Assembly (NCBI GenBank): GCA_905178155.1
Contig: CAJINV010000016.1
Span: 310,001 to 374,000, forward strand
Direction: 5' to 3'
Origin: Amoebophrya sp. A120
Taxonomy: Eukaryota > Sar > Dinophyceae > Syndiniales > Amoebophryaceae
Length of the DNA: 64,000 nucleotides
The position numbers and the translations under genes are program-made. Below the pieces are notes generated by a model that saw only the letters and a list, made by a program, of their open reading frames with translations, was not told the DNA's origin and did not search any database. Position 1 is the first letter of the stretch, and each line of letters opens with the position of its first letter. This document shows, piece after piece, positions 12,101 through 23,819 of the stretch.

Positions 12101-14282
12101 ACGAAGTCCTCTTTTCAGGTGTGTTTTCCCCTACAAGCCACGCATGACAGGTTTTCTCTGTCATGTAGAGCAAATTTGTGATGCTGTTTCTCAAAGAAAG
12201 TTACACTTACACACTTTTTTTCTTGGATAGATGCACTGGTGTCAGTACCGCCCGGACGGGAAGATGAATTAGTACCATGCACCAATGTATCAAATGCAAA
12301 AATGTCTGGGTCTGGAAGGATTCGAATTTGTGATGCGAAGTCTACATCATGATAAAATTTGTCATGCATGGCTAGCAAAAAGCCCCATTTCTTGTTTCCG
12401 AGCGAGAGGATTTGTCATGCGGATTAGGCATTCGGATAAGTGCTCAAAATCTGTGATGCTAGAGCTTGCATGCCAGACGATCTGGGTCAGGCAAAAACTG
12501 CATGACAGATCTCGCAACATTCTTCCAGACCGAGACATATTTGCAATCCATACAAGGCGGGAAGCAGGGTCGTCGTCCCACCTGCTTTTTGATATCCAGC
12601 AGCAGATGACGTCGACGTGGCAGCATTTTTATTTGTACTCAGCATCGAGTAGTTGTTCATCATCTTCGTTTCTTGCGGATTAATACGATTACCAGCACCA
12701 GGATCATAATTGTTCACACCACCACGCCCCCCTCCTGCCGCTGCGGCTTTCACCTTCTGCATCTTCTGCTCGCTGATATGATTTTCGTCAAAAAACTGGA
12801 TTTCTTCGGCACAGAGGGGCAACAGTGAGCGCTGATTGTGACTCCCGCCGGTGGTGCCCCCGGCCGCGTGTTGGGCAAAATGCGTGGGACTGTTCTTCTG
12901 GCTAAAGCCGCCCCAGATGTCGCACGTCTCACAGGTGTCCACCGACGGGCGCCGCTCGCGGTCCGCCCGGATGTTATTGCACATGCCGGCGGCGGTGCCA
13001 TCCTCCAGTACTGTAGTTGGCGTTGGACCTCCATGATGTGGTCCTCCGTTATTTGTATGATTCTTCTGATGTTGTAGTGCCTGAGAATGAGATTGTGCGG
13101 TGACGATTACGGGCGGGGCGCGTGCTTTTGGCCTGCCGGAGGTACCAGTGGAACTGCTCGACGACGTTGTAGTTGTGTGGAAGAAGTTTCTGCCGCTGGT
13201 TCCTCCTCCTGCTACTCCTGTCGCCCGAACACGTGTCGTTCCACTTGCCTTGAACGCGCTCGCACCTCCGCCGGCGCGGGGAGTGGTCGTGACACCAGGA
13301 GCGCCGCCGGCGTAGTGAGGCGGCTGTGAGGCGGAGAAAAGATAAGAAATTAGAATTTATTACATGGTTTGTTTCATGACAGAATCTCAAGTTCCCTGCG
13401 TGCTGTAAGTATAATTCGTTACACAAGAAAAAACAAAATCAATCAATCTCAATCGTATGTGGAGACTCCTCGTGGAAATTTACTTTTATTCAAAATTCAC
13501 AGAAAAAGCTTAAAAGACGTAAACAAACCTTTGCTCCATCTTGGTCCCCCGCCACAACTGCTTGGCTTGGTAATTTGGTCAAGGGCGCCGTGAGCAGATC
13601 TCGGACGTTGATCCGCATTTGTCACTGCCAAGTCGTGGTGCTGGACTTGATATAGAATTATCCACAACACCTGCACGTCGCTTAGTAGGTTCAGGACTCG
13701 GCAGCTGTCGCCCGTCGGCAGCGTCGACGAGGATGCGAAGTCCTTTAGCAGAAGGCTCCTCTTGGTCGCACCGAGGAGGTCGAGGTCCAAACCGCTTTCA
13801 GTAGCAGGAGCCGAAATGAAGAATCATCATGCCTGAGTAAGAGATGCACAACAATAGCATAGCAAAGTAAACAACTTCCAGACGGCGCGAAAAAGATGTT
13901 GTTGTAGCTCTTTGCTCATTACTCGGCGGCGATATTAAGCCTGTAATCTGCATGGAAAACGATAAATCCAGTTCCAGTTCCAGCATATAACCACTCAGAA
14001 ATAGAAATCATCTGCGTGACAACTGTCTTTGGCTTGTTCTACTTCTTGGGTGGAGCAATAAATAAATAAGACTACACGACTAGTAGCACTAGGTCCTATA
14101 AATTAGGTAGAAATAATCGTAAGTGGTTGGAAATTTACCAAATGCATACCGATGGCTGTCCTGGAACCCGACAGGGTGTAGCTCAAAGATTTCTCTCAAA
14201 TTTTTGCCACTCGTGATGCACAAAGAAGGGTTTTGCAGCTGAAGATGTTGAGCCTTCGAAAAAAGCTGGCCGGGCCGTTAAT
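9101..14282 (-). CDS. Multi-exon low-complexity protein, function not recognised
   Basis: Exons I can support, in reading order: about 14282-14149, 13806-13531, 13318-12553, 12287-12230, 12032-11882, 11625-10980, 10805-10712, 10216-10141, 9966-9852, 9701-9633 and 9355-9101 (stop). GT-AG introns lie among them, and five introners (A4, G1, A3, D1, A2) sit inside coding sequence and restore the frame when removed with one direct repeat. The middle is rich in Gly, Ala, Ser, Thr, Gln and Asn and holds one Cys-containing patch (VDTCETCDIWGGF). The C-terminal part is charged and more ordered: AFWFVSKRNPRAAQLEP, then PITEELLARMEQM, then a basic tail ending DKLARLS. I do not recognise the family. An additional reading frame at 14762-14451 could be an upstream exon. 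The start codon is not located. Confidence 0.45.
9356..9632. mobile_element. Introner A2
   Basis: Family A ends, direct repeat AGACT (9351-9355, 9633-9637). Removal joins PATS to LDCQPITEEL in the unknown gene at 9101-14282. Confidence 0.9.
9702..9851. mobile_element. Introner D1
   Basis: Family D ends (TATCCTGTGCAAAAGTATCG at left). The flanking repeat is short (TTG, slightly offset). Removal joins FVSKRN to PRAAQLEP. Confidence 0.8.
11626..11881. mobile_element. Introner A3
   Basis: Family A ends, direct repeat CCTGG (11621-11625, 11882-11886). Removal joins RVDQ to EKLYDPRTA. Confidence 0.9.
12033..12229. mobile_element. Introner G1
   Basis: Family G ends (AAGAAAAAAACTGTGT and ACACTTTTTTTCTTGGATA), direct repeat GATGC (12028-12032, 12230-12234). 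Removal joins DTSA to SSRAGAM. Confidence 0.85.
12288..12552. mobile_element. Introner A4
   Basis: Family A ends; short flanking repeat CAA, slightly offset. Removal joins LLPAL to VHGTNSSS in the unknown gene. Confidence 0.8.
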
Positions 14283-15525
14283 TTTTGTTTTGTTCATTCC
14301 ATGCAATCCCTCGTAGGACGACGCTAAAAAACAGGCCACGGAAAAAAAGACAATAAAGAAAAAACAAACAGATGAAATTCAAATTTTTGTGATGGAAAAT
14401 GCAACCAACTCAGCTAACACAAAGAACCAAAAGAAGTAGAACATAGAACATCACTCGTAGTCGACATTTGAGAACCAAACAAACACCCAAGTCACTTCTT
14501 GTTCCAGCGCAGGAAGCGAGGACGAACATAAACACTTACTAATGCCGTGCCGCGTACACGTCTTCGAGACTCTGCGACTTCTAATTCGGCCACTGCTACT
14601 CTTATCTATCACACCGAAGAACCTTTGTCGTTCGGCAGGGTGTATCCGTAAAAGTCTGAGCTGAAGGTAGAATGCTCCACTGAGAAGTACTAGAAGCAGG
14701 TGTCGCCTTTTCTCAAGGAGTTTCTCTTTCTCTTTGTCACAATCAAAGGTATCTATTTCCACCTACCGCAGCTAGTGGCAGGAGTTTAATAAGAAGGAAA
14801 GTAGTACCGATGATAACGTCGAATGATGTACTAGTTCACTCGTGCGAGAATTGTTCACAAAAAGAATCAAATATAGACGGTTTGCTTATTTTTACCCATC
14901 GACATCGAGTCCATTGTAGTGCCATTGTTGGTTTCTGTTTTTCTGCAAAGACCCAATTCAATCTGCATGTGATCCACCAAAACAAATCATTTACAGTTAC
15001 ACTTCGACCCCGTTGTTCCGGTGGAGTTTGCGTTTGCCGCTGCTTGTATGCAAGTGGAAGACGAAATATGCAAGAAAAAAACTGTGTAAGTGTAACTTTG
15101 TAATGCAGAACATGCAACAGAGTTACGCCTGTCATGCCACACAGCCATGAGTTCTTCTTTTCGTGTGTGTTTTCCCTTACAAGCCACGCATGACAGATTT
15201 TCGCTGTCATGTAGAGCAAATTTGTGATGGTGTCAACCAAGGAAAGTTACACTAACACAGTTTTTTTCTTGGATACGAAATTCATCAAATTCGGGCAACT
15301 ATACTGTGACGTAGTTCTGTTGATAATCCTTCAATCATGCAAGCATTTCTTTAGGTCTAGATGGACGATGATCCTCCCAGGTGTCATACGGCTACGCTTG
15401 AAGCCATGTATCTTCTATCAGGGCTTCCTTCCCCGCCCCCGCTGATTCAACAATGCATCTGCAGCCTGTCTATCTCATACTTCTTGTTCGAAACTACAGT
15501 CACTTTGTCCATCCATCTGCTTCCT
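14283..15525. other. Intergenic region holding one family G introner
   Basis: No gene is recognised between the unknown low-complexity gene and the Rab gene. An intact family G element with CGAAA flanking repeats lies at 15067-15275, so either introners also insert outside genes or an unrecognised exon lies nearby. One minus-strand reading frame (14762-14451) is undecided. Confidence 0.45.
15067..15275. mobile_element. Introner G2 (outside recognised exons)
   Basis: Family G ends with direct repeat CGAAA (15062-15066, 15276-15280). No coding sequence is recognised on either side. Confidence 0.8.
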
Positions 15526-16798
15526 CTACTCTCTGCGTTCTTGCATACTGAGCCCGATACCGCCACCGCCGCTGGTGCCCGCAGACGCTGCCGTCACGGC
15601 CGCCCGGGCCTTCCGCATTTCGACAAGATTGGTGGCGGCATATCAAATGCAAATATGTCTGGGTCTGGAAGAATGCGAGATTTGTCATGCTAGTCTGGAA
15701 TTTGGCTGTGCACTCTGTATTGCGTGGCCACCAAGAGGTCCTCTTGCCTGTCATGCAGAGAAAAACGCAGTTTCTCATGCGAAGTACGCAGCACAGAAGC
15801 TGGCTGATAGCCCCCAAAGCGGACGCGCGGCCGCAAACTTGCATCACAAGTTTCCAGGCCCAGACATATTTGCACTGGATACGGCAGAAAGAAACGCCAT
15901 GTCCACGTTGGCTGCCGTCTTGGCGCTCGTGCACATGAAAATCGCCCCCATTTTCGACGCCTTTTGCATGCCCTCCGACTCGGGCACTTGGATTTGGTCC
16001 TTCAGGTCGTGCTTGTTTCCCACCAAGATCTTCATGGTGTTCGGTCCACAGTCATGGTGTTGCTGAACCTGGAGTTTGTTTCCGGAAAAAAAGGTCGTTG
16101 CTGATCTTAACTATCTCTTGACTAGTATCCGATCTTCAGAAAACTAAAAACAAGGACGTGAATTCATGTGCAAACAGAAATAAAATTCCAATTCAAAATA
16201 TTTAAAACCGATCATAGCATTCAACCTGCTCCATCCACTGATCTACGTGATCAAAAGAGGTCCGGTTTGTTGCGTCGTAGACAAATATGAACCCGTCAGA
16301 ATTCCTGTAGTAGTTCCCCGTCACAACCGAAAACCGCTCCTGCCCTGCGGTATCCCAGAGCTGGAGTTTCACCAACTTCCCCTTCACCATGGTTACCACG
16401 GTCTTGAAGTCCACTCCGATGGTCGAGACGTGAAAATCCGCGTAAAAGTCCTGCACGAACCTGGTCAGCAGACAGGATTGGCTATCGCACAGAAATAAAC
16501 TGGCATAGCATTTGTCGTGTTTTTCAAAATGCAATTGCAAAAATTGAAATTCATACCTACAATAATAGGCAAAAAAATCTGTCATGGGCGTGCCTATACT
16601 AGCACGGGGCTACTTGGTCAATGCAATGCGTAAATTGTACTTAGTTCGTTTTTGCATTTTTTATTTTATAAACATCATATGCTAACAGCTTTTTCCGTTG
16701 GGATATTTGCCGACGCCGGAGTCGCCGACCGTGACGAGTTTAAATTTAAAGTCCCCGTCGTTCACTCCGGTCTCCTTGATGGCCAAAACGTTGAGGAA
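15526..16798 (-). CDS. Rab-family small GTPase
   Basis: Rab GTPases cycle between GDP and GTP and direct vesicle traffic. Visible exons: about 16798-16706, 16482-16205, 16075-15883 and 15636-15526. All G motifs are present: P-loop GDSGVGKSCLLTRF (split by introner J2 between GK and SCLL), switch I with STIGVDFK, WDTAGQERF, the NKxD box in LVGNKHDL, and the SAK box in TSAKTAANVDMAF. The switch sequence resembles the Rab1/8 group. Introner A5 splits the last exon, and removing it with one TGCC/GGCA repeat gives AFLSAATNLVEMRK. The frame then stops after a Gly/Ala-rich tail ending MQERRE, without the usual C-terminal cysteines. Either another 3' exon exists or the protein is not prenylated. The first exon has no in-frame ATG, so a start exon is missing. 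The exact splice between the second and third exons is unresolved. Confidence 0.85.
15641..15882. mobile_element. Introner A5
   Basis: Family A ends, direct repeat GGCA (15637-15640, 15883-15886). Removal joins AFLSA to ATNLVEM in the Rab gene. Confidence 0.85.
16483..16705. mobile_element. Introner J2, inside the Rab P-loop
   Basis: Ends TATCGCACAGAAATAAACTG and a loose complement ending GGGATA, similar to family J. Flanking repeats are imperfect. Removal joins GVGK to SCLLTRF exactly at the P-loop lysine. Confidence 0.65.
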
Positions 16799-17329
16799 AC
16801 ATATGAAAAGAAAAAAAAACGCCACAGTCACTAAGTTCTTGCAGACTTTGCATGATCACAAATTTTTCTAGCACCGCAACTTTTTATTCTTCCTGTATTG
16901 CACAAACACAATGGAAATCGTCGTGTATGACCCGTTAAGATGCATTTCTACGAATGACAGACGGATTTGTATTGCAAAAATGCGCGTGACAAGTGATCAT
17001 CATGACGTCGCACTTTCTTTGTTTGATAAAAAACAACTTTTTGCTAATTTTCTCCTCGATGACCACCTCCCTTGCGTCCTTCTGTTCTATGAAAGTGGAC
17101 AACCCCTCCTTCTCCTTCGAAGTGAGTCATAAGGCCTCGTGCGCAACTACAGCAATAACAGCAGAGAATTCGGCTTAGCATAACAAATCTTTATTATATT
17201 CCAGGTACGCTGAAACAGAAACTCCAGTTGTACTTCTCTTTGGAGTTCTATTCTTTGTCATGCAAGGATCGGTTGAACGCCCGCGAGCTGGAATTGCGCT
17301 GTTGCATGACATAGCAGGGGACCTCCAAA
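16799..17329. other. Gap between Rab and kelch genes, with one possible exon
   Basis: A short open stretch at about 17123-17040 on the minus strand (EKEGLSTFIEQKDAREVV and on) looks coding and could be a last exon of the kelch gene. I could not anchor its splice sites. The rest is AT-rich. Confidence 0.3.
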
Positions 17330-20300
17330 ATCTACTTCAACCCGGGGGACGAGAAGAAGTTGTCCACCGTCATATTGTCTCTTGCCCCACCAAAGACGAG
17401 CAGCTTGTCATGCAGAGTAGCTGCCGCGTGCCCTCGTACGTTGGTTTGACCCTCATACAGCGGTCGCTTCCATCGTTTCTCCTGTTCGGATTCAGGATCA
17501 GGTAGCAAGAGAGGTAGCAAGTGGACACAATTAGGATGAAGGAGCTTCATCGGTCTCCTCGCACTTGATGCTGAACGTAGAGTACTTAAAAATCTTGCAC
17601 GTGCAAAAAAATATACAGACTTTTTACGCGAAACGCTACAACATAGTACCTGCCAGTCGAGAATGTAGAGATCTGTCAGTCCGGATTCTGTCTATGGCGC
17701 TCTCAACTGTTACATTCTCAACTGTTACATGATTTGTCATGCAAAATTGCCTTGACTATCGACGCCATCAAGCTACTTCGCATGACAAATTCTCAGACGG
17801 CCAAACAGGCTGAGAGTCTGCGCCAAATCTGTCATGCAAGACGCGCAAGGTCCTTCCTTTCACTTTTGCCTTTCTAGCATCACCAATTCATGTAACAGTT
17901 GAGAACGCCATACTGTCCTGCCGCGGGGTATGAGGGCGGAAAGGCAACATCAGCACGGAATTTCTCTTCATGCCCTTGGCTCAACATTGTGAAATCCAAA
18001 TCGGATCCGGCTACTACAACTTCCTCGTGTGGAAATGCAAAAATGATTCTGCTACTGCTTCGTGAAGAACCCAGAACCGCATGTGGAGAAATGCCGGGTA
18101 CAATCCTGTTGCGCTTTTATGCATAACAAACACGAAGGCTCGGTTCCCGATCAAATCGAAGGAGTGAAATCTTCTGGGCAGCTATCGGAAGAAAAAGCTG
18201 CGCAAATGTTCCTACATCACACAAGTAAAGCTCAAGCTTTTTTCACTGAAAAAGCGTTGTTTTTCATGCGTTGAAAAAGCAAGACAACATCATGTGTGGC
18301 GTGCTGCGCAGATTTCTATTCAATTTAGGTTTAGCGCTTTTCTCATTCCGTAATAGTGGGCTGGTCCCTTGCGTTGCGAGTTTGCTTGTTTATGAAGAGG
18401 TAGAAAAAGATCGAGTCGCTTCTTGGTGATATAAAGAGCTTTTCTTCTCAGCAATGATGACAACAGCGTGTATTTCTTGTACTTTTTTTTCCGCTCCAGG
18501 AGATGATGATCACGCATTTTCTACATGAACATGATGAGTGGATAAAACTATACGCGGCCATGACTACATATTATAGCGCAAGAAACGATGCGGTCTATTC
18601 CTTTCCATATCCAAGCAAGGGTTTCCATATTCAGGGAATATAATTGGTTGTCTTCTAGCAGCCCGCCAAACACGACGAGCTGTGATGTTCTTGTTTCATC
18701 ATCTTCAATATCTATCATCAGTTCCTCACACGAACAACTCACACTCAGTACCACTGTGATAAAAATAAAGGAACTTCTCAACATGGGAGGTTGCGATTGA
18801 CAGAACCATCCTACATGCTCAAAAGACGGCACATCAAATCTACTACTGAAAACTAGACATACGTAAGTATCTATATACTACCTCCTCCCCGATCCCGATG
18901 CTTTTGTGCCCGTATCTTGGCGTGGGGCTCTGTCCGGAGGTTGTCACGGGCTCGGAGCGGAAGGACTTTGTGTCGAGACTAAACACCAGGACATCATTCA
19001 GTGCGTTGCTCGTCGACGCACTCGCCTCTGCGGGAAGGCCGCCAAAGATGACCACGTTTCCGCCGACAATCGAGCAGGAGTGGCAGTAGCGAGCGTAGGA
19101 GCTGTCGCCGGTAAATTTTGTCCAGAGTAGTGTCTGCGTTTCCATGGTATACACGCACCCCGTGTCGCCGACGCCCCTCGGAAGCCCCTGCTCGATGAGA
19201 CCCAGGTCTCGCTGATTGCCTCCAGTTTCTGCTCCACCGGAGAGAAGATCGTCCTGTCCGCCCTTTGTGTCGCTCGTGCAAAGACCACCAAAGCAGAACA
19301 GATGGTTGTTGTGGTGGCAAAGAGAATGCCCGTAGCGGGGTGCTGTTTTTCATCAATGGAATGGGTTTTACTTTTCTTCTTCAAACGCACATTTATTTTT
19401 CAAGTGACACGACTGGAGTTCTTGTGAAGACTTTCAATTATTTTTGAAGAGCACGGGGAAACAAGCATTGTGGTTCGCGTCATGTAGAACTCATCCAATT
19501 TCAAAATGTTTCTGTCAAATTCTGTACCTGGCTTTTGCCCGGACGCCGGAAGCTCGGACCATTTCATCTGCTCCAGTTCTAACAGATACGGTATGCAAGA
19601 AGCAAAATCCCTGAGCCATAAAGGTGAAACATCGTCATAACTTTTTAAGTACTTCTGCATAAGGACGTAGCAGTTGCAGTTTTTACATTCAACAGATACT
19701 AACCGCCCGAGGGCCTGAAGCACCAAATGCTGCATAAATTTCCACCCACGAGATAATCTTCAACTCTGGATGACTTCTTGAGATTTTCCTCGCATAGAGA
19801 CCTCGTCGAACGCTCTTCTTGAGGTGGCGGTATCCAGAGGAAACAGGTAGTACAGGGGGTCTCGGAAAAGTGATTGTTGTGCTTACGGTGTTGAGGAGCC
19901 AAAAAGAATGTAGTGAATGATGTGCCCACTTATATATGGCGCACTGATTTGTAGTTGCACGACGAGAGGTTGTCCATCAGAATTGATGAAAGCTTGCCGA
20001 GCATGCATTTATTTTGCACTGAACAATAAAATCGTTTCCTTTTCCAATTCTACCGCAAAAAAAGTTAAGTCACAGAACCACAACAAAAGAACCTCCTGCT
20101 CACAACCCCTGTTTATTCCTTGCATACCATCCCCCATGCAAGTACATGCGCGTCCCAACGGTCACGGCCTGGCCCAGCACCCGCTCCGTTGGGCACTCGC
20201 CATTCTGCTTCAGGTCGCAGACGGAGAGCACCAGATTATGGCGGCGCTCTCAAGCGTTACACTCTCCATGATTCTTACATGAATTTGCAATGCAAGAATG

Positions 20301-20610
20301 GCACAAGTGGAAGGGCGAAGGTTGCGCCTTTCGCATTACAGGAGGTTTGGAGCAGCTTATAGTGCTCTCTAGCGCGTCGAGACCGAGAGGTTGTCATGGG
20401 AAGCTGCAGCTCGATCATGTAAGTAGAGGTAGACGCTGGTGCCAGTTTTGCATGACAAATTCATCGAACAGTTGAGGGTGTAACGTTTGAGAGTCCCATA
20501 CAGATTGCGCACCGCGTGCTCCTGATCCGCTACGTCGTCCATCATCTTGTTGCCTGGACCGGTGAAAATGCGCAGGAGACTTTTGCCGGTGGTGTGCTCT
20601 TTTCACAGCT
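17330..20610 (-). CDS. Kelch-repeat (beta-propeller) protein
   Basis: Kelch repeats build a beta-propeller that binds partner proteins. Exons in reading order include about 20610-20501 (HTTGKSLLRIFTGPGNK), 20236-20131 (TVGTRMYLHGGW), 19755-19690, 19592-19530 (MKWSELPASGQKP), 19344-18860 (PRYGHSLC, LFCFGGL, VVIFGGLPAE, TPRYGHKSIG), 18690-18560 (QLVVFGGLLEDNQLY), 17692-17642 (GLTDLYILDWQ) and 17590-17330 (LHDKLLVFGGARDN). The repeated FGG plus W signature supports at least five blades. Introner C2 lies in the second coding block; removing it with one CAGAT/ATCTG repeat joins AVRNL to VLSVCDL. Introner C1 abuts the DLYILDW exon. No phosphatase domain follows, so this is not a third PPKL. Start and stop are not fixed. 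Confidence 0.75.
17693..17912. mobile_element. Introner C1
   Basis: Family C ends, direct repeat CTGTC (17688-17692, 17913-17917). It lies at the 5' side of the DLYILDW exon of the kelch gene. Confidence 0.85.
20237..20500. mobile_element. Introner C2
   Basis: Family C ends, direct repeat CAGAT (20232-20236, 20501-20505). Removal joins AVRNL to VLSVCDL in the kelch gene. Confidence 0.9.
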
Positions 20611-20939
20611 GTAGCTGTACTCGCCTCCGCCCTGTGCCGCGGTCGTGTTGCACTTCTTCCGACGTCGCCTCTAGTCTCCTGCACACGAGATGAAACCACG
20701 AGAACAACTGCGGTGGCCAACTCCTGGCTCCTGTGACGCGCGGGGGCCTCGGCCGGGTAAACCGATAAGCACTCTGCTTGTTCCCTTGGGGTTCAGCTCT
20801 GATCGTGGGAAAACTCGTCCTCTGGGTGGATGAATGTATATTGTTCGCCAAGAACGACCTGCCAGCAGCGCAGCCCGGTTTATTGTGGAGCGGACCTCCA
20901 AACGTGGACAATACTTGTTGGCGCTCCTTAGTTCTTCGT

Positions 20940-23276
20940 GCCACAAGTGCTTTTGTTTGCGCCGAGCGTCTTCATGATAGATTACCCAACAGTTGCAGAG
21001 GAGGCATGGACGAGAAAAACCGGCGATAATGTAGAAACAGAGGGGCGGCTTCCTCTGCTCGCTAGTTGTTGAGGGCGAAGAATGAAGATGTTGTAAGTAC
21101 CGCTTTTCCAGCCAGGCCAGGTCGCGCACGCAAGGAGCCAAAGAGTCGCACTAGATATAATTCAACTACCGGAGCTGGCAATTCCAATTCATCATTGTTG
21201 TAGGTGTTCTGTCTCCTAATAAGGCCACTATAACATCGTCGAGTTCTGTTTCAGGACGAAAGAATCGATCTTCGGGCGGGTTTGTAGATGCAAGTGCTCG
21301 GGTGATTGTGGCGAAAATGAAAAAATAAAAATTGAGGGGATATTATTACGCCCACCACCAAAAAGACGACCTACGAGCAGGATCTTCGCCGTCGTGTCAC
21401 ATTCGCTAAAAATCGGCTCAGAACCTACATCTCAAGCCTTCCGCTTCAGAACAGCAACAGATACAGAAAAATCTCCATTTGCATCAAGCCGCTATAGATT
21501 ATTCTTGTGACTGAAAAAATCGTATGAAGGATCCATCACATTTTTGCGGTCTTTTCCTTGCTTACAACTTGCGCCGTCCACTTTGCGTCCTTCTGTTTAG
21601 CATCCTTGGCCAGCCAAACCCAAACGCAAACTTCGGCACGAGTTTAGTGTAAGCCTTCTTTTTGTCCACCTTTGCACGAAAAGGTAAGCACTTCGAGGGA
21701 CCACTGCGGAACACACCACACCTTAACAAGAGTTTCTTTTCTTTCCACGGCTACCTGTCGTGATCTTCGTGGTTGTAGTTGTCATTTTTCACATAGTACA
21801 TCATCTTTTTGAAAGATTTGGAAAACGAAGCTGTAGCTTGTTGCGCACCAACCGTCAAAACTACAAGCCACAGGATTTGAGTAAATTGACAGCCTCGCCA
21901 GGTCGTCTTCCTTTCAAAAAAAATAGGAACCTGGTCCTGCTGTACTACGGTTGTGTAGTACAGGTGTGCCAGATTTTGACAAAAACGCAGATTTTTTCCT
22001 CTTTGACAAAAGCTATTGCTATTCTTTTTCGTACAGAAACAAACGAGTGCTGGTGAGGACCAAAGCTTTTTGTTTGCTGGCGGAAACAAACGAGTGCTGG
22101 TGGTTTTGTTTGCGCCGAGCGTCTTCATGATAGATTACCCAACAGTTGCAGAGGAGGCAGGGAGAAAAACCGGCGATAATCAATCTTGAAACAGGAGGAC
22201 TTCCTCTGCTCCCGAATTACAGAGGGCGGAGATGAATGTACCGCTTTTTCAGACAGGCCAGGTCGCGCGCTGGTCCGCTGTTTCACGCACGCCGGGGGCC
22301 AAAGATTTGTCGCACTAGAGACGGAGGCAACTCATTGTCGTTCTGATTCTGTCTTCTATTTAAATCAAGCCACGACTATATTGAGTTCTGTTGCAGGACG
22401 GAAAAGTCCTCGATGTATGAAAATGCAAGTGCCCCGGTGGTGGCGAAAATGCAAAAGGAAAAATAGCATCAACTGAATAAGACCACAGCCGCCAGCAACG
22501 AAAAGAAAAATAGCGACCTACGAGCAGGATCTTTACACCAGTTTCACTTTTACTAGTTGGTCAAAAGCAGCTTCCTCAAGATTTTGCCCACGCGTAGAAG
22601 TTGTTTCAGAACAGAAACAGATTGAGACCAGCCCTTTTGCATAAGCGAGCCATGACACCTCGCGTGATTTGTGTGCGGGAGCGCAATGAAACAAACGCAT
22701 AAAAGGATCAGTCGATGCGGTTTTTTGCGTGTAGCTTTTGTACTTTTTGCATAATCTTCAGATTTGCTTCTTTTCATCAGGGGCCAACAAGAACAAGCAG
22801 CGTTATGCTAATGTGAGACTCCTTACCGTGCAGCTTCACACGAATGATATGCGATCGTTTCCGGAACGGGAACACATCACACATTCAACACGAGAGCTTC
22901 TTTTCTTTCCACTACCTGTCGTGAAGATCATCGTGGTGCAATTTTCTACATAGTACAACATCTTTTTGAAAGATTTGAAAAACAAAACTGTAGCTTGTTG
23001 CGCTCCAAGTACTAGCTTCTCCCCAGAAGCCACGGTCTCGCCAACTCTTCCTGAGACAGCCGTGGAAACTACAGTGTAGTTTCCTGTGGTGTGTAACACG
23101 CCACAGGATTTAATATTCACAAATGCATGCACCAGGGTGCTATTCTTTCAAAAAAATAGGAACCTGTTCCTGTACGGGTGTATACATCTTGACAAAAACG
23201 CAATGCACGGTCTTTTCTCTTTGACAAAAGCTATTCTTTTTCGTACGGAAACAAACGAGTGCTGGTGAGGACCAAA
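20940..23276. repeat. Diverged tandem duplication of a unit of about 1.15 kb
   Basis: Bases near 20960-21395 resemble 22115-22535: both carry GAGCGTCTTCATGATAGATT, then ACCGGCGATAAT and CGACCTACGAGCAGGATCTT. Bases near 21735-22065 resemble 22885-23276: both carry CATCTTTTTGAAAGATTTG, TGTAGCTTGTTGCGC and AACGAGTGCTGGTGAGGACC. Two copies of the same composite unit therefore follow each other. A translated minus-strand stretch (AQQAT, then SFKKM, YYV) is similar in both copies, but no family is recognised. A family C introner abuts the end of the second copy. Confidence 0.75.
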
Positions 23277-23512
23277 TATGGCGCTCTCAACTTTTACATT
23301 CCCAACTGTTACATGAGTTTGTGATGCAAGGAGGGCAAAAGTGAAAGGGGTGACCTTGCACGTCTCACATCACAGATTTGCCACAGATTCTCACCCTATT
23401 TGGCTTTCCTAGAATTTGCCATGCGAAGCAGCTTGATCGCGTCGACTCTGCTTGTAATTTTGCATCACAAATTCATGTAACAGCTGAGAATGTAACATTT
23501 GAGAAGGCCATA
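23277..23512. mobile_element. Introner C3 (intergenic)
   Basis: Family C inverted ends (TATGGCGCTCTCAAC at left; TTTGAGAAGGCCATA at right) with direct repeat CCAAA at 23272-23276 and 23513-23517. It lies outside any recognised exon, at the edge of the tandem duplication. Confidence 0.8.
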
Positions 23513-23819
23513 CCAAAGCAGAAACCCTTATAGGCTCATGGCAAGGACATCAACCAAGCATCGTCTTTTCACTTTTTGTTGTTGCAAAATCATAAAAAGA
23601 AACGAGTCACTTTGCAAAACGGATTTTTGGTGTGTGTGTTCCGATTTTTTAGCGAGATAGTGTAATATTGATATTATATTGTTCTAGTTCTTGGAATTTT
23701 ATATAGTGTGAAATGAGTAAAATGTGGCCATCGTGTTTTATTTTCCTTTTCAGCGTCCCCTGAAAAATGGAAGGAATCTGTTTGTCCAGCACGAGAAGCT
23801 GCAAGACGAAGCCTGTTCG

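Noticed and set aside
17330-20610. Kelch gene as a third PPKL
   Set aside because: No PPP phosphatase motif follows it before the Rab gene, and its blades differ from the PPKL pair.
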